Assembly: GCA_914767715.1 (NCBI GenBank)
Contig: OU612069.1
Span: forward strand, 15,313,387-15,377,386
Length of the DNA: 64,000 nucleotides
Direction: 5' to 3'
Origin: Membranipora membranacea
Taxonomy: Eukaryota > Bryozoa > Gymnolaemata > Cheilostomatida > Membraniporidae
Part shown: positions 59,701-64,000 of the stretch, in pieces
Position numbering within the stretch: position 1 is the first letter of the stretch
Layout: each line of letters begins with the position of its first letter
Notes under the pieces: model-generated
Database searches by the model: none
What the model saw: the letters and a program-made list of their open reading frames with translations, nothing else
What the model was told of the DNA's origin: nothing
Position numbers and translations under genes: made by a program

Positions 59701-62700
59701 ATAAGTAACTGCCTGACTATAACATGCATTGGTCTTTGGGTAGTCTTTAACTAGAGGGGTATACTTACATCACAAGTAGAGCAGTGATATCTGGTCTCCA
59801 CCTGTGCCTTACAGTTATTACATGTATACTCAAATCCATCTCTGCCTGTTGTGTGTATCTCATGTAGGAATGCCATAGTACTATAAATATAAACATAAAT
59901 ATATAAATATATACAAATGATTTAAAATAGATAAAAATAGATAAAAATAGATAAAAATACAAGTGTTCATAGTAATATTACGTATAACGGAGACCAACAA
60001 TGTGAGATTTTGTCGAGTTGAATAATTGTTATACAGTAGTTTGCATTGGACATGAGTCTGCTTGTTAACAGCAATTTTGTGTAAGCGGAATGATATTTGC
60101 GTGAAAGTAGCTAGCTTGCAGATTATTCACCAAAATTGGCAATGAAAAGCTATCTTGATCAGTTCCAAGGGGAATAACTATCAGGGGCTCTTGCAATCAG
60201 AACGAGCGATGCCTTACTAACGCGAATTATCACTATCACATCGCTCAAAATTATCACTCACCTCGTCTTCCGATTAGACAAAATCCTTCCCAAATCGCTC
60301 ACTTAGTATGTGTATAATTCCATCATCGAGTGAGCGATGTATGCGCGACACCCCCATCTCACTCACTCACCCTCTCACTCACTCACCCACCCAACCACCC
60401 ACCCACCCACCCACTCACTCACTCACTCACTCACTCACTCACTCACTCACTCACTCACTCACTCACTCACTGAGTGATCAGATTGCAATTTTTTCTGTTT
60501 CTAATTGAAAGAGAACCACTTATCCTACCTGAATGTAGCTCGCCGATGACTGCTGAACTCCCAATGTTTCTCTCTGCACATTGTGAGGAATGAGTCCCGA
60601 GCGTCCATCAGGTCGGAGCTGATAAGAGAGTCGGGGTCTGTTTTAGTCTTAGTAAAGTTTGTGGTGTGTGGGGTGAAGGCATTGTGCTGAAGTCTTATCA
60701 CAAAGAACATGTCCCTGTGCTTCTCTATGTTCGAGAACAGCTGTAAGCAATAAGACAATAAAACACATTTTATTGCCGAGCTTGTATTTTTGTAACAACA
60801 AGCCATCCAAACTTATGCCAAAGGAATAATAGTAGGAGCTAAAAATGAAGATGAACATGTCATTTGCTGCACCTTAGCCTTGGTTCTCAGTATCAGTAGA
60901 ATAAATTCTAACATGTTTACGCATTTATTAATAAGACAACAGTCAAGTGATTTGCAGGAATGCAGAAAATCCTAATTAGTTTGCATCTTTGTCAAGATTT
61001 TTCTACAACTTACTCCAATTCAACGATTTCTCAAAATTGTTCTGCAGTGGGTTTCAAAATAAATCTTATCGTATCATAAACACAAGACTGATGCTTATAT
61101 CATGAAATCTGAGTGTTGATCGACTTATTTTCATTGCTGCTGATAAGTTTAAGACACAGATGACAGATGTTCTAACAGAACTTACCTTTGCAGACAGATC
61201 AGAGCCTGTGAGTTGAGCGCTCTTCTTGTTCTTTTTAGGATTCTTACTTTTACCCTGCAAAATAACGAAAAATGAAAATCCACTGACAAACTGCTTCAAA
61301 CATAATGACCACAAAATGCATAACATCGGTCAGAGATCATCTGCAAAATTGTTTAAATACAAGCAGAGAAGTTCACTCACAAGAAATTGGCCAAGTAGAA
61401 GTGATTTTCAGCCATTAAATATACAAATTCTCAATTCTCTCTTACCTTTTTCTTATGTTTACCATGAGACGAAGGTTTGCCAGTCTTATCAGGGTACGCT
61501 GACGACATCGCGTCATTACTGGCATCATCATCAGAATCTAGATCAGCTGTAGTGACTGAGTTATTGTCATTCATCGGATCGTCGGTGAGAGCTCGCTTCT
61601 GCTCCTCCTCCTCACATTCCTACAGAAAGAGGGCATCAACAAAGTCAGCAAGTAGGCTCATCTCGTATGCACGGAAGGGTAACTCAAAAAATCTATTAAT
61701 TGTTATTATTGTTATGTGTTTTAATGAGGAGTGTAGTTAAACTGAGGAGTGTAGAAGCCTGAAGCCTGGCCAGGATACAGTGTGCAACTATAATTACCTA
61801 GAAAACTACTGGAAGAAGTTGAGGGACAGGTCATCAAAAAAAGGCAGCACAACGACACAATTTTGAAAGTATGGTCTCTTAGTTCGCATGAAAAGGTAAC
61901 TCCAAAAACAATGAAAATTCAGGAATAAATAATTCGAGTTTAAATAATTTAACTTCAAATATTTAGACTGATTCGAGCCAAAACCTGACCTCTGGCGGGG
62001 ATCCATTTTGCAAATAGGGATAGGCCTACCTAAAAAATCCATTGTTAGAAGTTGAGGGACAACAGACACAGCATATGTGGGTCAGCTAATGGTACCAGGA
62101 TGAGAAGAATCTTTAACTTATTAATTCAAGTTCAAAGAGTTCAAACATGAGACATGTTCGAGAATTGTGGCAAATCACTATAAGAGTTGTACTGGCTGGC
62201 GAGCTAGACTCAAGAGTGCATTTTTCAGTCACAAGCAGCAGAACCATGTACAATCTTGCTATATACATTGAATATATGTGACATTCAATAAAAGCCAAAC
62301 TGTTCCTAAAAATCAGTTTCGTTGAGGCATACAGCCACATACCTTGACGCAGTCTTCTAGTATAGTAGTCCAGAAGTCTCCCTCAAAATACGGCAGCTCA
62401 GCAGCGCTTGACATGTTCTTCTCTACTGCATCTTTGTACATATCCTTATAATCTATCACTACTCCCTCTATAATGGCCTGTGTGAGTATAAAACACTCAG
62501 TTTAGCAAAAAGCGCTGGACATGGTTACGGAGCAACAATACATAGACAATAGATCATCATCCATGAGGGCTAGGCATTCGATTATTCAGGAAGTTTTAGG
62601 TGACAGGGAATTCTGGATGACCTTCTCCGTCCTAATTGTAGGCCTTCTAAACAACAGCTGTGAGATTTACTGTTCAATTATTTAGTGTGCTATTGTGACT

Positions 62701-63057
62701 GATTGGGAACCCTAGAAAGATTCAAAAATGAAAAACATTATCTTGATTTCTGAAACAATTGTCCAATTTTGAAACGCTACCAAAAGAAATTACTGGGTGA
62801 AGCTAATGCCCAAAGAGACATAGGTACATCGCTGCTATAAAAGTGGAGGGGGGTTTGAGGTAAAAAATACCCAAGCCAACTGTCTGACAAACTTACCTTA
62901 TCAAGCATTTTTTTGTACCATTCTTGAAGGCGTTTGGGTTTTGGCACTTTCTGTTCGGCGGGATGAGAGTGAAAAATATAGTCATCACCTTCTGAGGGGG
63001 GACACGCCCATATGTGTCCCCAGCTGAATCCTAACTGCTTCACGTAATCAAAATATC
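53705..63057 (-). CDS. CREBBP/EP300-like: CBP/p300 lysine acetyltransferase, 3' part of gene
   Basis: Partial: the 5' part (KIX, bromodomain, start of HAT) lies beyond the right edge. Exons: 62897-63057, 62343-62477, 61446-61619, 61186-61254, 60529-60740, 59769-59880, 58187-58326, 57610-57715, 56909-57176, 56243-56361, 55384-55528, 54627-54886, 53705-54067; all phases agree, giving 753 residues to the TAG. It encodes the transcriptional coactivator that acetylates histones and transcription factors in the nucleus. Visible: the second half of the HAT domain, an acidic and Lys-rich autoinhibitory-loop-like insert (exons 61446-61619 and 61186-61254), ZZ, TAZ2, a Gln-rich tail and NCBD. The closest family members are CBP and p300, which split only in vertebrates, so a single ancestral-type gene is likely. 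One intron holds a 124-bp copy of its own last exon. Confidence 0.95.
54005..54730 (-). other. NCBD/IBiD region of CBP
   Basis: Residues KQRLQKMLASLRSG, EEKQRLIHLIK and, in the last exon, SNPGLLQAFKTQQ align with the three-helix nuclear coactivator binding domain of CBP (LQDLLRTLKSP, VLNILKSNPQLMAAFIKQR). An intron splits the domain exactly before SNP. The Q/H/P-rich C-terminal tail follows. Confidence 0.85.
56909..57715 (-). other. TAZ2 zinc finger of CBP
   Basis: Two exons encode CIESLVHASQCRDANC, CEKMKRVVSHTKQCK, TTGGCPICKQLIALC and YHAKVCKENMCPVPFC. The three HCCC zinc-binding clusters of TAZ2 are intact. The domain binds transactivation domains of transcription factors. Confidence 0.95.
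58187..59880 (-). other. ZZ zinc finger of CBP
   Basis: Two exons: FEYTCNNCKAQVETRYHCSTCD and DFDLCVPCYNKDKHEHVM carry the CX2C-X(n)-CX2C...CX2C...H..H zinc ligands of a ZZ domain. It follows directly after the HAT domain, as in human CBP. The intron between the two exons is about 1.4 kb and contains the copy of the last exon at 58625-58748. Confidence 0.93.
58625..58748 (-). repeat. Intronic 124-bp copy of CBP last exon
   Basis: Nearly identical, in the same orientation and over the same length, to 53728-53851 inside the last coding exon; three or so substitutions are seen. Homology ends abruptly on both sides (continues ttgtgtaag instead of aggctgacgg). It lies in the intron between the two ZZ exons. 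Confidence 0.92.
60358..60472. repeat. (ACTC)n/(ACCC)n tetranucleotide repeat
   Basis: About 28 tetranucleotide units with an ACCC variant block in the middle. It lies in a CBP intron, about 60 bases below exon 60529-60740. Any open frame through it is a repeat artefact. Confidence 0.95.
60529..63057 (-). other. HAT catalytic domain (C-terminal half) of CBP
   Basis: The first exon reads GHIWACPPSEGDDYIFHSH and RLQEWYKKMLDK. The Trp in HIW and the Tyr in EWY correspond to p300 W1436 and Y1467, which are needed for catalysis, with the same spacing as in human. YFEGDFW, EKHRDMFFVIRL and SSDLMDARDSFLTMCREKHWEFSS follow. The domain therefore looks active as far as it is visible. Confidence 0.93.
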
Positions 63058-63142
63058 CTACAAACATAACAAATATAGGGACATGAACACGAGAGACATA
63101 CAAGCATGAAAGAGGCACACTGACATCGAGATAACACAATAA

Positions 63143-63310
63143 ACATGTGTACCTCTGATTGTTAGAGTCAATTTAGTATAAGTACCCGCCCCTAATTACT
63201 AAGGTTTACAGGGGGTCATCACACTAAAATTCTTTTGATGGTACTCATGCTAAGTGAATTTTATTCACTCTCCATCAATCAGAGATATACATGCAATAGT
63301 ATATCACATG
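63143..63310. mobile_element. MITE, GTATCTCTGAT-end family (copy 4)
   Basis: Starts gtgtacctctgattgttaga and ends caatcagagatatacatgca, so the terminal CTCTGATTG motif is inverted at the two ends. It lies in the CBP intron above exon 62897-63057. The rest of 63058-64000 shows no exon. Confidence 0.6.
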
Positions 63311-64000
63311 ATCAGTGTGTGAAAGAAGTAGATGTCAAGTTATCTCCTCATCAAAGCGAGTGGAAAAAATTGCTCTGGCAAAATCACAGCCAGCACGTAA
63401 GAAAACACATAACACAAACTTTAAAACAGTAATTATCCAATACACATGTATATGTTAGAAAAATAGAACAGCAGTTCAATTCAACATCCAAGAATTTTGC
63501 TATCAATCTGAAATTCTTAGCCTTCACACGAAAGCAGAAAACTGTCAGCATTACTAGTATTTGTCTCCCCTGACTTGGTTGTTTTGATAAAAAAGTGAGA
63601 CATTTGGCGCAATGGCACAATGGCACAGCCTATAACAGCTATTCAGTATGATTGCACATCAAACAGAAAGGGTTTACAGCTATTCCTACTGTAAAAAAAC
63701 CTTTTGTTATTCATTAAACACTATCATTGGCTACCAAATTATATCAACATATCACCTATAGGCACCGAGAAAGTACTTTTGTCAACTATCTTTAAATTTA
63801 GCTCTTATAATACAGAGTTTTTGTGAGTTGGTCAAACCAGACCAGCTATTTATATGTTTATGGTTGTACCCAACAAAAAACCCAACTTGCCAGTGACAGC
63901 CATATTTTGACAGTAAGTGACTAGCGCTCTTAAATTTTTCTCAATGCTCTGGCAAAATTACAGCCAGCACGTAAGAAAACACATAACACAAACTTTAAAA

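Overview
This is animal (metazoan) nuclear DNA, AT-rich, with spliced GT-AG genes and introns of roughly 0.1-2 kb. It contains a SVEP1-type extracellular matrix gene, a CBP/p300 acetyltransferase gene and a non-LTR retrotransposon, which points to an invertebrate with cnidarian- or deuterostome-like gene content. The phylum cannot be fixed from the sequence alone. All three host genes run on the minus strand, and exon borders given here were read by eye from splice signals, frame continuity and family alignment.

Layout from left to right. 1-12011: a truncated, decayed duplicate of the 3' part of the SVEP1-like gene (copy A), carrying a ~1-kb DNA-transposon insert and a 3.5-kb LINE (7492-10970) that is itself split by a 377-bp TTAA-flanked MITE. 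12012-16220: no gene recognised; holds a ~165-bp tandem repeat. 16225-21285: a complete 10-exon gene for a secreted NHL beta-propeller protein with tandem HYR-like modules, which I cannot name. 21286-29399: no convincing gene; holds several dispersed repeats including a U2-snRNA-headed SINE-like element. 29400-52598: the full-length SVEP1-like gene (copy B, 31 exons): signal peptide, VWA, Cys-rich module, three sushi, two HYR, one sushi, three GCC2/GCC3 Cys-rich repeats, six EGF modules, C-terminal pentraxin. 53705-63057: the 3' two-thirds of a CBP/p300 gene (HAT, ZZ, TAZ2, Q-rich region, NCBD), continuing beyond the right edge.

The exon lengths of the NHL gene sum to exactly 730 codons. Those of the SVEP1-like gene sum to 1549 codons plus one extra base, which localises to exon 21 (TTT at 37440-37442) and is either a sequence error or a real frameshift. 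Copy A has a 13-bp net deletion, a 23-bp deletion, a lost splice donor and a lost EGF cysteine, so it is a pseudogene. The secreted SVEP1-like and NHL-HYR proteins are both extracellular adhesion or recognition-type products; CBP is an unrelated nuclear coactivator.

The most unusual items are the NHL-HYR gene with its recent ~515-bp exon amplification, a 124-bp copy of CBP's own last coding exon lying in one of its introns, the TTAA MITE that interrupts a reverse transcriptase in phase, the U2-headed repeats, and a 34-bp palindrome flanked by 8-bp direct repeats beside the first splice donor of the SVEP1-like gene.
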